From assembly GCA_002309995.1 (NCBI GenBank), contig DBYB01000036.1, forward strand, positions 1 to 16,658: a stretch of DNA of 16,658 nucleotides. The letters run 5' to 3'. The notes beneath the pieces were generated by a model that saw nothing but the letters and a program-made list of their open reading frames with translations, was not told where the DNA came from and did not search any database. The DNA is from Bacteroidales bacterium UBA1197. Its GTDB lineage: Bacteria; Bacteroidota; Bacteroidia; Bacteroidales; UBA932. Numbering within the stretch: the first letter of the stretch is position 1; every line of letters starts with the position of its first letter. This document shows positions 7,729-14,964 of the stretch, piece after piece. The position numbers and the translations under genes were made by a program.

Positions 7729-9066
7729 TTATGTGTTGTTCAGGATAAAGTCGGCCAGTGCGAGGCGGCGCTCGCAGTGGGCCCGGAATACGTTCCAGGT
7801 GTAGTATCCCTGCCACTCGCGGCCGCCGGCATCGCGGTAGCAGGGAATAGGGAAGTACTGCAATTCTTCATCAAGGGTGCAGCGTATCAGTACGTCACCC
7901 TTGTCGTTGCGGTACAGTGCGAACAGCAGGGTGGATGCCATCGGCATATTGCCGAAGTCGAATATCTTCCAAACTTCGTTGGGGTCGGCTTCGCATTTGT
8001 CCCAGCCTTTTGCCTCGAGCAGCGTGAGCAGGCCGGCAATCTTGTAGTCGTGTCCGAATCGCAGCCGTGCTGCCACGTCGCCGGTCATATCGGTCTCCCA
8101 GTATTTTACGAAGTCGCGCAGTAGCGCCTCTTCCAGTGCCCAGTTGCGGCCATGGTACAATGGAGTGGCCCCGCAGCAGCTGTACATACGGAAGTTCTCG
8201 CATTCCCAGGCCTTCCAGGCATCCGCAGGGTCCATCATGTACATCAGAGACTCGTCGGGCCCGAGCGTCTCGGAGAATGCCAGATAGAAGTAGAACATCC
8301 GGGCCGCGTTGATATAATCCTTGAAGACATTTAGCACGACGGCGGGATCCTTGAAGAAGCGGCCGAAGTAGCTCTGCGGGTCGAGATTCTTGCGCCACAG
8401 GGCCTTGAAGGCAGGATTCCAGCGCGCCGTGTCGGCCTCGAACGCCTTGCTCCAGTCGCGCTCCTCCGCGCGGGGGTTATATTTGCTCGTGGGATTCAGC
8501 GCGCCCATATCGGCCGCCGAGGCGTCGAAACGGATTGTGAGTTTCGGGTCGGTTAGACGATATTCGTCGAGCGCCGCCGCCATTGATAATATGGTACGGT
8601 TGGTTTGCGTGGAACGTGCGTCTATGCTTCTGCGCTCCTTGAATACCTGCTTCCAGGTTTTCATTATGCGGCCGGCGACCACCCGGTGCTGCTGCTGGCC
8701 GTATTCCGTGAGGTCGTACGAACGGCCTTTCACCCTGGCGTAAACGGCTTCGCTCCGCTCCAGCAGCTCTTGGCCCAGCGGGGTAAGCTGGCCGTTGGCA
8801 TCGGCGCTTGTCATCAGCTTGTGCATCTGGTCGTAGAGGCTCTCCTTGCTGTAGAGCCTGGCTCCGTGGCGTGCGTAGGTGCTTATGTTGAAGGGCTTGA
8901 AACCGGCCGGAGCACTCGGCGCCACGGCGGGTTCTTTATAGCAGTAGCCGGAGAACCAGTCGGCGGCCCTGCGCACGTCTGACTGCACGTCTTGCGGTTT
9001 GAGACCCTGGGCGGCGAGCCCCTGGCAAAGGGCCAGGAACGCCAATATTATTGCCAGTCTTTTCAT
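7729..9066 (-). CDS. Histidine acid phosphatase family protein (phytase/MINPP-like), exported
   Basis: The product is 445 residues from the ATG at 9066, where a clean signal peptide begins (MKRLAIILAFLALCQGLAAQ); the in-frame extension upstream lacks signal character. The family signature YARHGAR places the phospho-accepting histidine at His67 between Arg66 and Arg70. A second conserved block, DARSTQTNRTILS (Arg151), and the late GHD pair (His339-Asp340, the usual proton donor site) complete the active site. Members hydrolyse phosphomonoesters, including inositol phosphates, in the periplasm or outside the cell; the actual substrate cannot be read from sequence. The length fits Bacteroidota members. 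It is the first gene of a three-gene minus-strand operon, 6 bp before the iron-sulfur fusion gene; a functional link between phosphatase and redox genes is not obvious. Confidence 0.9.
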   Translation of the reverse strand: MKRLAIILAFLALCQGLAAQGLKPQDVQSDVRRAADWFSGYCYKEPAVAPSAPAGFKPFNISTYARHGARLYSKESLYDQMHKLMTSADANGQLTPLGQELLERSEAVYARVKGRSYDLTEYGQQQHRVVAGRIMKTWKQVFKERRSIDARSTQTNRTILSMAAALDEYRLTDPKLTIRFDASAADMGALNPTSKYNPRAEERDWSKAFEADTARWNPAFKALWRKNLDPQSYFGRFFKDPAVVLNVFKDYINAARMFYFYLAFSETLGPDESLMYMMDPADAWKAWECENFRMYSCCGATPLYHGRNWALEEALLRDFVKYWETDMTGDVAARLRFGHDYKIAGLLTLLEAKGWDKCEADPNEVWKIFDFGNMPMASTLLFALYRNDKGDVLIRCTLDEELQYFPIPCYRDAGGREWQGYYTWNVFRAHCERRLALADFILNNT

Positions 9067-9070
9067 AAGG

Positions 9071-9078
9071 CAAATATA
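9071..9078 (-). promoter_or_regulatory. Bacteroidota -7 box for the phosphatase operon
   Basis: The minus strand reads TATATTTG, an exact fit to TAnnTTTG. It ends only 4 nt before the ATG at 9066, so transcription would start at or next to the start codon. No TTTG is seen 19-23 nt upstream, so the promoter is incomplete by consensus and the call is tentative. Confidence 0.4.
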
Positions 9079-9099
9079 GCAAAATCCAAAAAGAATTCG

Positions 9100-9107
9100 T
9101 ACATTTG
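9100..9107 (+). promoter_or_regulatory. Bacteroidota -7 box for the greA operon
   Basis: TACATTTG matches the TAnnTTTG consensus and lies 62 bp before greA, giving a leader of roughly 55-60 nt that contains the hairpin at 9121-9143. No clear TTTG lies at the -33 distance. Together with the oppositely oriented box at 9071-9078 it forms a compact divergent promoter region. Confidence 0.45.
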
Positions 9108-9120
9108 CGATGTGGTTAGA

Positions 9121-9143
9121 GTTCTGTCGTAAAAAGACAGGAC
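9121..9143 (+). other. Stem-loop in the greA leader
   Basis: Bases 9121-9128 pair with 9136-9143 over 8 bp (one G-T wobble) around a 7-nt loop, GTAAAAA. The stem is followed by TCCTTTGTTT, only weakly like a terminator tract. It lies between the predicted promoter and greA and could affect leader stability or act as an attenuator; no known riboswitch is recognised. Confidence 0.45.
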
Positions 9144-9169
9144 TCCTTTGTTTCACTTAACGCTTAATT

Positions 9170-9640
9170 ATGGCAGAAGTACATTATATGAGCCAGGAAG
9201 GGCTCGAGAAATTGAAGAAAGACCTGGCCGAGGCCCTTGCACAGCGCCCCGTGATTTCGGCGGCAATAGCCGAGGCCCGCGAGAAGGGAGACCTTTCCGA
9301 GAACGCTGAATACGAGTCGGCCCGTGAGGCTCAGGGCCTGCTTGAACTGAAGATTGCAAAGCTCCAGGACACCATCGCAAACGCAAAGGTAATCAACGAG
9401 TCACAGATTAATACCGACAAGGTTGGAATGCTTACCACGGTCAAGGTGAAGAACCTCTCCGCCGACGCCGAGATGGAATTCACCATCGTGGGCGAGAAGG
9501 AGGCCGATTTCTCCAAGGGCCGCCTTGCAGCCACCACGCCGATAGCCCGTGCCCTTATGGGCCACGCCAAGGGCGAGACCGTCGAAGCCAAGGTGCCCTC
9601 CGGCATTCTGAAATTCAAGATTCTCGATATCAGGTTATGA
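9170..9640 (+). CDS. greA: Transcription elongation factor GreA
   Basis: This 156-residue protein has the length and layout of GreA: an N-terminal coiled coil (~8-75) and a C-terminal FKBP-like domain (~80-156). The coil tip carries GDLSENAEYE with Asp41 and Glu44, the acidic residues that enter the RNA polymerase secondary channel and promote cleavage of backtracked transcripts. The C-terminal domain includes TPIARALMG and ends in LKFKILDI, both usual for the family. It is the first gene of a five-gene run in which every junction overlaps; its stop overlaps the HIT gene start by 4 bp (ATGA). It has a leader with a stem-loop and a -7 box upstream. The assignment is very secure. Confidence 0.97.
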   Translation: MAEVHYMSQEGLEKLKKDLAEALAQRPVISAAIAEAREKGDLSENAEYESAREAQGLLELKIAKLQDTIANAKVINESQINTDKVGMLTTVKVKNLSADAEMEFTIVGEKEADFSKGRLAATTPIARALMGHAKGETVEAKVPSGILKFKILDIRL

Positions 9641-10038
9641 CAATTTTCACCAAGATTGCCAAAGGCGAAATCCCTTCGTACAAGGTTGCGGAAGACGACA
9701 ACTACTACGCCTTCCTGGATATCAGCCCCCTGGCTGAAGGACACACCCTGGTCATCCCCAAGAATGTTGAGGATGACTATATTTTTAATCTGGATCCCGA
9801 TGTGTATGCCGGCCTCTGGGCCTTTGCGCGCAAGGTGGCAGTGGCCCTCAAGGCCGCAGTGCCCTGCAAGCGCGTTGGCGTGGCCGTGCTGGGTATGGAA
9901 GTGCCCCACACTCACATCCACCTTGTCCCCCTCCAGACCGAGGGCGACCTGGATTTCCGCAAGAAGCGTCCCGAAGTAACCCCCGAGAGACAGGCTCAGA
10001 TTGCCGCCTCCATCCTTTCCGAGTATGAGAAGCTTTAA
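9637..10038 (+). CDS. HIT family nucleotide-binding hydrolase
   Basis: This 133-residue cytoplasmic protein opens with TIFTKIAKGEIPSYKV, typical of HINT-like HIT proteins. It has the histidine triad PHTHIHLVPL with His91, His93 and His95, where the middle one is the expected nucleophile. The family removes AMP or similar groups from nucleoside phosphoramidates and related adducts. The size matches bacterial members. The start overlaps the greA stop by 4 bp and its end overlaps the lipoprotein gene by 14 bp. The greA-HIT pairing may reflect a shared housekeeping operon rather than a shared pathway. The family call is secure; the physiological substrate is unknown. Confidence 0.95.
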   Translation: MTIFTKIAKGEIPSYKVAEDDNYYAFLDISPLAEGHTLVIPKNVEDDYIFNLDPDVYAGLWAFARKVAVALKAAVPCKRVGVAVLGMEVPHTHIHLVPLQTEGDLDFRKKRPEVTPERQAQIAASILSEYEKL

Positions 10039-11107
10039 GTTCTTCCTGCCGGCCCTGATGCTGCTGGCCGCCTGCTCGCCTAAGGCGCACATCGACTGCA
10101 CCGTGGCAGACGCCCCCGGCTCCGACGTGGAGGTCAGGCTCCTGGATGTCAATGTATATAAGGTATTGGATACCGTCCGTAGCGACGCCACCGGCCATAT
10201 GCGTTACGCTATGGAGGTGAAGGCCGGCCAGCCGGAGTTCGTGTATCTGTTCCGGAACGGCGTCAGGATTGCGTCCCTCCTGCTCAGTGAGGGCGAGAAA
10301 GCCGTGGTCGCCGCCGATACGCTTGGCGCCTTCGACGTCCAGGGCTCTCCGGAGTCTGCAAAGCTGGCCGATGTGGACCGCCGCCTTGCGCGCTTCTCAG
10401 CAGAGGTAAATTCAGCAGCCGACGGGCGCGAGGTCGCATCGCTCTATCTTAACTACTACAGGGAGTGCACCCGTTACGTGCTCGAGAACCTTAAGTCGCT
10501 GACCGTCATACCTGTGCTTTTCCAACAGCTGGACGCCAATACTCCGGTGTTCAGCCAGCTTACGGACGCCATACTGTTCCGTCAGGCCACCGATTCGCTC
10601 AAGACCGTCTATCCCGAGTCCCGCTACGTCAGGGCCCTGGAGAAGGAGACCGAGCGCCGCGAGAACGCACTCAAGCTGAATACCCTCGTTGGATCGGCTC
10701 CTGTTACCGGCTTCCCGGACCTCAATCTCCCGGATGCAGCCGGGCAGAAGGTGCTGCTGTCGTCCGTTGAGGGCAAGGCGGTGCTGGTGCATTTCTGGGA
10801 CTCCTCCGCGGCGGAAGACAAGATGTTCAACCTGGATGTCCTGATGCCCCTCTGGGAGCGCTGGCACGGCCGTGGCTTCAGCATCTATGCCGTCGATCTC
10901 AATATCGACAAGCTGACGTGGGCTTCCGTGGTCAAGGCTCAGAAGCTTCCGTGGATCAACGTCAACGACGGCCTGGGCGCCGCTTCACCGTCGGTGATGC
11001 TCTACAACGTGGGCTCCGTTCCCGCATCTTTCCTGCTGGCGGACGGCGAACTCAGCGCCACCGGCGGCAAGAGCCTCGAGAGTGAACTTTCACGCATCCT
11101 CCAATGA
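10025..11107 (+). CDS. Thioredoxin-fold lipoprotein (TlpA/AhpC-TSA-like) lacking the CxxC active site
   Basis: From the ATG at 10025 the product is 360 residues and begins with a lipoprotein signal (LMLLAAC, Cys17); a TTG start at 10001 would add non-signal residues and is less likely. Residues ~20-110 resemble the DUF4369-type N-terminal beta domain often found before thioredoxin domains in Bacteroidota. Residues ~222-360 follow the TlpA fold: GFPDLNLPDAAG, VLVHFWDSS, and the cis-proline loop VPASFLL (Pro333). Where family members have the WCxxC centre, this protein has DSSAAED, with Ala262 and Asp265 in the cysteine positions, so it cannot act as a thiol-disulfide oxidoreductase. It may bind a partner or ligand instead. 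The gene overlaps the HIT gene by 14 bp and the kinase gene by 4 bp. Confidence 0.88.
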   Translation: MRSFKFFLPALMLLAACSPKAHIDCTVADAPGSDVEVRLLDVNVYKVLDTVRSDATGHMRYAMEVKAGQPEFVYLFRNGVRIASLLLSEGEKAVVAADTLGAFDVQGSPESAKLADVDRRLARFSAEVNSAADGREVASLYLNYYRECTRYVLENLKSLTVIPVLFQQLDANTPVFSQLTDAILFRQATDSLKTVYPESRYVRALEKETERRENALKLNTLVGSAPVTGFPDLNLPDAAGQKVLLSSVEGKAVLVHFWDSSAAEDKMFNLDVLMPLWERWHGRGFSIYAVDLNIDKLTWASVVKAQKLPWINVNDGLGAASPSVMLYNVGSVPASFLLADGELSATGGKSLESELSRILQ

Positions 11108-12672
11108 TACGTTATACGATTGGCATCGATTACGGTACCGACTCGGCAAGGGCGGTGCTGGTGGATGCTTCGTGCGGACGCATTGTCGCTTCCGCAACAA
11201 GTAATTACGCCCGTTGGGCAGAAGGCCGCTGGTGCGACCCCATCTTGCAGCAGTTCCGTCAGCACCCGTTGGACTACATCGAGTGCCTGGAGGCAGTGCT
11301 GCGCGAGGTTGTAGCCGCGTGCCCCGATCCGTCCGCCATTTGCGCCATCGGCGTGGATACTACCGGCAGCACCGTTGCGATGACGGATGCGAGCGGTATG
11401 CCGCTTTCGCTCCTGCCGGAGTTTGCCGGAGATCCGGACGCTATGTTCGTGCTCTGGAAGGACCATACGGGAACCGTTGAGGCAGAGGAGTTTACGGCCG
11501 CCGGCGCGCGCCACGAGCCCAACTACATCTGCCAGAGCGGCAACCACTATTCATCCGAGTGTACCTGGGCCAAGGTGCTGCATATCCTGCGCAGGAACGC
11601 CGCCGTGCGCGAGGCCGCTTATGGTTTCGTGGACGAGTGCGACTTCGTTACCAACCTGCTTACCGGCTGCCGCGACTTCGGCTCTATGAAGTGGGGACAT
11701 TGCATCCCCGCTGCCAAGCAGCTTTGGAACAAGGACTGGGGCGGATATCCTCCGGAGTGGTTCTTCGAGGAGATCGACCCATTGCTCCTGCCGGTGCTGC
11801 GCCGCATCCCTCAGACTAACTATCCTTCGTCCGACGTAGCCGGTACGCTCTGCCCCGAGTGGGCGGAGAAGTTGGGCCTGAGCACCTCCGTGGTTATTTC
11901 CGTTGGCAACTGCGACGCCCACTCGGGTGCCGTCGGTGCCGGCGTGCGTCCCGGAGTCGCCGTTCTCAACCTTGGCACGTCTGCCTGCTATATGGCGGTG
12001 ATGCCGGTTGAGGAGATGCGCGGACATTTCATACCCGGCCTATTCGGTCAGTCAGAGGGAACTATCCTGGCAGGTTATATGGGGTACGAGACCGGTTTGT
12101 CTGCCTTTGGCGACATTTTCGCCTGGTTTAAGCGGCTGAGCGGCAGGGAATTGCCGGAGCTTGCCGCCGAGGCCGAGGGAATCGCGCTCCGCGACGATCT
12201 GCCACTGGCTACCGATTTCTTCAACGGCCGCCGTGCGCCCAACCCCAGCAATATTGTTACCGGCAGCATCAGCGGTTTGCGTATAACTACCTCTCCCGCA
12301 GAGATTTACCGTGCGCTCGTTGAGGCTGCGGCATTCGGCTCCAAGGCCTGTATCGACCAGTATCTCGACGGTGGCATCCGCATCGACAAAATGATTGCGG
12401 TGGGCGGAATTGCCCAGAAGTCGCCGTTCGTTATGCAGGTGCTTTGCGATGTGCTCGGGAGCCCTGTCGAGGTGTCCGACTGCAAAGACGCATGCGCGAT
12501 GGGAGCTGCCGTGCACGCTTCGGTAGCCGCCGGCCTTTACGGTTCGGTTCTGGAGGCCGAGGATGCCCTCTGCCCCGGCGCCTGCGCCACTTATACTCCT
12601 GACCCTGAGCGGCACGCGTTCTACCTGCGCCGCTATGAAAGATATCAAGAATTAGCTCAGTTCGTATTATGA
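11104..12672 (+). CDS. araB: Ribulokinase (FGGY family)
   Basis: This 522-residue cytoplasmic kinase is expected to convert L-ribulose and ATP to L-ribulose 5-phosphate, the second step of L-arabinose use. The N-terminal phosphate-binding segment GIDYGTDSARA (residues 7-17), GVDTTGST (83-90), the substrate region MFVLWKDHT (114-122) and the catalytic base region NCDAHSGAVGAG (Asp271) all resemble AraB, as does the YIE-x-x-EA segment near residue 58. It is shorter than E. coli AraB (about 566 residues) but within the family range. No isomerase, epimerase, transporter or AraR regulator is in view. It overlaps both neighbours by 4 bp. A related FGGY pentulose kinase is the main alternative. Confidence 0.9.
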   Translation: MIRYTIGIDYGTDSARAVLVDASCGRIVASATSNYARWAEGRWCDPILQQFRQHPLDYIECLEAVLREVVAACPDPSAICAIGVDTTGSTVAMTDASGMPLSLLPEFAGDPDAMFVLWKDHTGTVEAEEFTAAGARHEPNYICQSGNHYSSECTWAKVLHILRRNAAVREAAYGFVDECDFVTNLLTGCRDFGSMKWGHCIPAAKQLWNKDWGGYPPEWFFEEIDPLLLPVLRRIPQTNYPSSDVAGTLCPEWAEKLGLSTSVVISVGNCDAHSGAVGAGVRPGVAVLNLGTSACYMAVMPVEEMRGHFIPGLFGQSEGTILAGYMGYETGLSAFGDIFAWFKRLSGRELPELAAEAEGIALRDDLPLATDFFNGRRAPNPSNIVTGSISGLRITTSPAEIYRALVEAAAFGSKACIDQYLDGGIRIDKMIAVGGIAQKSPFVMQVLCDVLGSPVEVSDCKDACAMGAAVHASVAAGLYGSVLEAEDALCPGACATYTPDPERHAFYLRRYERYQELAQFVL

Positions 12673-14030
12673 CAGTTTTCGAACCCGCAAGGGAAATCCC
12701 GGTACGCGCAAGCGTGGATGTTTTAGTTGTTGGCGGCGGTCCTTCCGGCGTAATGGCGGCTTATGCTGCCGCACGCAAGGGCGGCCACAAGGTGATGTTG
12801 CTCGAAAGCAGGGGCTTCCTGGGCGGCAATTTGACTATTGGCCTTCCCATCCTCGCTTTCCTGGGCCCTAAGGGCAACCAGGTCATCAAGGGTGAGGCAC
12901 AGAAGTTCATCGACCGGCTGCGTGCGCGTGGCGCGGCGAGCGAGCACAAGCGCTGCAAGAACCATATGTCGCTGACTATCATCAACTCGGAGGAGGCAAA
13001 GAATGTCTGCGCCGATATGATGGAGGAGGTCGGTGTCGAGGTTCTGATGTACGTTTTCTGCTGCGGCGTGCTTAAAGACGGTGACCGCGTAACTGGAGTT
13101 GTCATCGAGTCCAAATGCGGACGGGAGGCTATTCTGGCTAAGACAGTCATTGACTGCACAGGCGACGGCGACGTTGCCTTCCGCGCAGGCGTTGAGTGCC
13201 ACAAGGGCGATGCCGACGGCGGTATGCAGCCTCCGACCCTTATGTACCAGATGCGTGGGGTTAAGATGCAGGAGCTGCGCGACGCAATCGTCAATCATCC
13301 CGACATTTACGATATGGACGTAATGCCGCCGGAACAGTTCAAGAGCGGTTATTTCATCACTGTTGGCCTGCGCCGTCAGATTCGCGAGGCTCAGGAGGCC
13401 GGGCTTGATATCCCCGTATCCAGGACCATCCTTATTACCGGCCTGGAGCCCGATGAGATTTGGGTTAATATGACTCGCGTGAGTGGCACCGACAGTACCG
13501 ACCCTGCGAGCTATACCCGTTGCGAGATTACTGCACACAGGCAGATGAAGGATGTTACCGAGTACCTTCGCCGCTTCGTCCCTGGTTTCGAGGACGCACG
13601 CGTAGAGAAGGTGGCTCCGTTCACCGGTATCCGCGAGAGTCGCGTGATAGTTGGCAAGTATGTGCTTACGGCTGAGGATGTTCTGTCAATGAAGCACTTC
13701 GACGATGCCGTGGTGGTTGCGGGCTATCCCGTTGACATTCACCACTCCAAGGGTGGCGACTGCACGATGCTCTTTACTGCCGACGCTTACGATATCCCTT
13801 ACCGCGTTCTGGTTCCCGAGAAGGTGGAGGGTCTGCTTGTTGCCGGCCGCTGCTCGTCAATGAATCACGAGGCAATGGCCGGAACCCGCGTTATGTCAAC
13901 CTGTATGGCTCTGGGCGAGGCCGCCGGCACTGCCGCGCGCGTCGCGCTTGAGGCAGGTGTACTGCCTTCAGCTGTTGATGTTGCCGCGGTGCGCGCAGAG
14001 CTCCTTGAGAACGGAGCTTATCTGGGATAG
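12669..14030 (+). CDS. FAD-dependent oxidoreductase (PF12831-like)
   Basis: This 453-residue flavoprotein starts with a Rossmann dinucleotide site, VDVLVVGGGPSGVMAA (glycines 22-24 and 27), ending with Glu46 at the tip of the second strand, which would bind the FAD ribose. IDCTGDGDVAFRAG (~160-175) and the late GLLVAGRCSSMNHEAMAGTR segment are characteristic of the FAD_oxidored (PF12831) family common in Bacteroidota. No signal peptide and no CxxC iron-sulfur motif are present, so a soluble cytoplasmic enzyme is likely. The substrate is unknown; the overlap with the ribulokinase gene (ATGA) hints at sugar or sugar-acid metabolism, by inference only. It ends one base before the stop of the convergent lipoprotein gene, leaving no room for a terminator between them. 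Confidence 0.9.
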   Translation: MTVFEPAREIPVRASVDVLVVGGGPSGVMAAYAAARKGGHKVMLLESRGFLGGNLTIGLPILAFLGPKGNQVIKGEAQKFIDRLRARGAASEHKRCKNHMSLTIINSEEAKNVCADMMEEVGVEVLMYVFCCGVLKDGDRVTGVVIESKCGREAILAKTVIDCTGDGDVAFRAGVECHKGDADGGMQPPTLMYQMRGVKMQELRDAIVNHPDIYDMDVMPPEQFKSGYFITVGLRRQIREAQEAGLDIPVSRTILITGLEPDEIWVNMTRVSGTDSTDPASYTRCEITAHRQMKDVTEYLRRFVPGFEDARVEKVAPFTGIRESRVIVGKYVLTAEDVLSMKHFDDAVVVAGYPVDIHHSKGGDCTMLFTADAYDIPYRVLVPEKVEGLLVAGRCSSMNHEAMAGTRVMSTCMALGEAAGTAARVALEAGVLPSAVDVAAVRAELLENGAYLG

Positions 14031-14031
14031 A

Positions 14032-14526
14032 TTATTCCTCTTTTTTGATAGCCCTCTCGCGCCAGGGCTTGAAGAAGTATTCTATGGTGTTGTAGGCGTC
14101 GATTGCCTTGTCCTTCACACCGTGGCCGTACCAGTATGCGGTGACCTTGTCGCCGGATGAGTACTCCATATGTATACGGTAGGAATGCCCGCCGCATATG
14201 GGTTCCTCCAGGTGGTATCCGTTGAGTTGGTACACTTTTCCCTCCTTCAGGATTTGCGCGAGTGAATCCACTACGCTCTTATCTATCGGAAACTCCTTGC
14301 GTATCACGGGGTCTCCGAACCGGTTGTCGTCGTTAATCACCACGACCACCTTCGGCTCCATACCTTCGTCGGCAATCAGCTCACAGTAGTCCGACCCCAG
14401 CCCCGCCGCTCCCCGGCACGCATAGCTGCAATAAATCAAATCCCCCTTGGGTTTCTGCGCCAACAGCCCGCAACTGCTCAATAATCCCATCGTCATCACC
14501 AAAGAAAATAAAACTGCTCTTCTCAT
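14032..14526 (-). CDS. Small lipoprotein of unknown function
   Basis: With the start at 14526 the product is 164 residues and begins with a lipoprotein signal (MRRAVLFSLVMTMGLLSSC, Cys19). The longer upstream extension is rich in arginine, disrupts the signal and overlaps the promoter. The mature part has several cysteines (YCSYACRG, DYCELI, ICGGHSY), a VVVVINDDN strand and a charged tail (AIKKEE). I recognise no domain. The gene is monocistronic, with its own promoter, and converges on the FAD oxidoreductase gene with a 1-bp gap, so read-through from either side would give antisense RNA. Anchoring in the inner or outer membrane cannot be told apart here. Confidence 0.8.
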   Translation of the reverse strand: MRRAVLFSLVMTMGLLSSCGLLAQKPKGDLIYCSYACRGAAGLGSDYCELIADEGMEPKVVVVINDDNRFGDPVIRKEFPIDKSVVDSLAQILKEGKVYQLNGYHLEEPICGGHSYRIHMEYSSGDKVTAYWYGHGVKDKAIDAYNTIEYFFKPWRERAIKKEE

Positions 14527-14531
14527 ACCTC

Positions 14532-14562
14532 CAAAAGTACGAATTTTTTCGTTACAAGCAAA
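14532..14562 (-). promoter_or_regulatory. Near-ideal Bacteroidota promoter (TTTG-N19-TACTTTTG)
   Basis: On the minus strand TTTG (14562-14559) is followed after 19 nt by TACTTTTG (14539-14532), matching the -33/-7 consensus of the main sigma factor in Bacteroides. The -7 box ends 5 nt before the start codon at 14526, so the transcript would have almost no leader. GGAGGT directly abuts the ATG, too close to act as a normal ribosome binding site. Confidence 0.7.
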
Positions 14563-14634
14563 CACACCCCGTCGCAATACTCTCCTCCTTCCGCACCCAC
14601 TGTTTTTTCGCAATCCTCTGATTCTCAGTACTTT

Positions 14635-14674
14635 CTGTATCTCCTATGCGCATTTTTACGCACAGGAGATACAG
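14635..14674. repeat. 40-nt near-perfect hairpin
   Basis: Two 16-nt arms (14635-14650 and 14659-14674) pair with a single A-C mismatch around the 8-nt loop CATTTTTA. No T-tract follows on either strand and no gene ends here, so it is not an ordinary terminator. It could be a repeated palindromic element or part of a small RNA. Confidence 0.75.
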
Positions 14675-14733
14675 TTATCGCTGATTTCCAACTACTATCC
14701 CCTCCCTGCCTCCGCTCCGGCAACTTCTGGCTG

Positions 14734-14830
14734 TGACCGTGGCCGAGGGTCCAATGTTGGGACCCTCAGTATCAAAATACCCCTAATATCGTAGCCGAGG
14801 GTCCATTGCTTGGATGGTCAGCCACGGTCA
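14734..14830. repeat. 97-bp cloverleaf-like inverted-repeat element
   Basis: The ends are perfect 10-bp inverted repeats, TGACCGTGGC (14734-14743) and GCCACGGTCA (14821-14830). Inside are a perfect 8-bp hairpin (GAGGGTCC 14745-14752 with GGACCCTC 14760-14767) and a second near-copy of the same start: GCCGAGGGTCCAATG (14742-14756) and GCCGAGGGTCCATTG (14794-14808) differ at one base. The layout could fold as a three-way junction or be a miniature repeat. Confidence 0.7.
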
Positions 14831-14897
14831 GTGTCTGAAGTGTGAGTTTTCTATGGTAGGCGGGGTAGGGATAGTAATAATCTTTCTTTTGGCGCAA

Positions 14898-14933
14898 AAC
14901 AAGCTTGTTGATGCTCTAAGTATTCCATGGAAT
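14898..14933 (+). promoter_or_regulatory. Pair of 12-bp palindromes, possible operator
   Basis: AACAAGCTTGTT (14898-14909) and ATTCCATGGAAT (14922-14933) are both perfect palindromes, with centres 24 bp apart. They lie 32-67 bp before the ORF6N start and just upstream of TATATTCG (14938-14945), a one-mismatch -7 box. Binding by a dimeric repressor is a reasonable guess; the two half-sites differ, so a single protein at both is uncertain. Confidence 0.4.
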
Positions 14934-14964
14934 TGCTTATATTCGCAGAAAAGGAGTAACGATT

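Larger units (their letters stand above)
14563..14964. other. Structured intergenic region between the lipoprotein gene and the ORF6N gene
   Basis: No credible coding sequence lies in these 402 bp. In order it holds a pyrimidine-rich stretch (14563-14630), a near-perfect hairpin (14635-14674), a cloverleaf-like inverted-repeat element (14734-14830), a segment resembling the DNA downstream of the ORF6N gene (14838-14895), two 12-bp palindromes (14898-14933) and a strong ribosome binding site (AAGGAG, 14951-14956). Confidence 0.7.

Noticed and set aside
9331..10191. 286-codon open frame on the minus strand across greA, the HIT gene and the lipoprotein
   Set aside because: It would run antisense through three well-supported genes, including the histidine triad.
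12723..13538. 271-codon open frame on the minus strand opposite the FAD oxidoreductase
   Set aside because: The sense strand has clear Rossmann and family motifs; the antisense product has no signal, domain or start context.
14030..14034. Terminator between the FAD oxidoreductase and the lipoprotein gene
   Set aside because: Only one base separates the two stop codons and I see no stem-loop with a T-tract at the junction.
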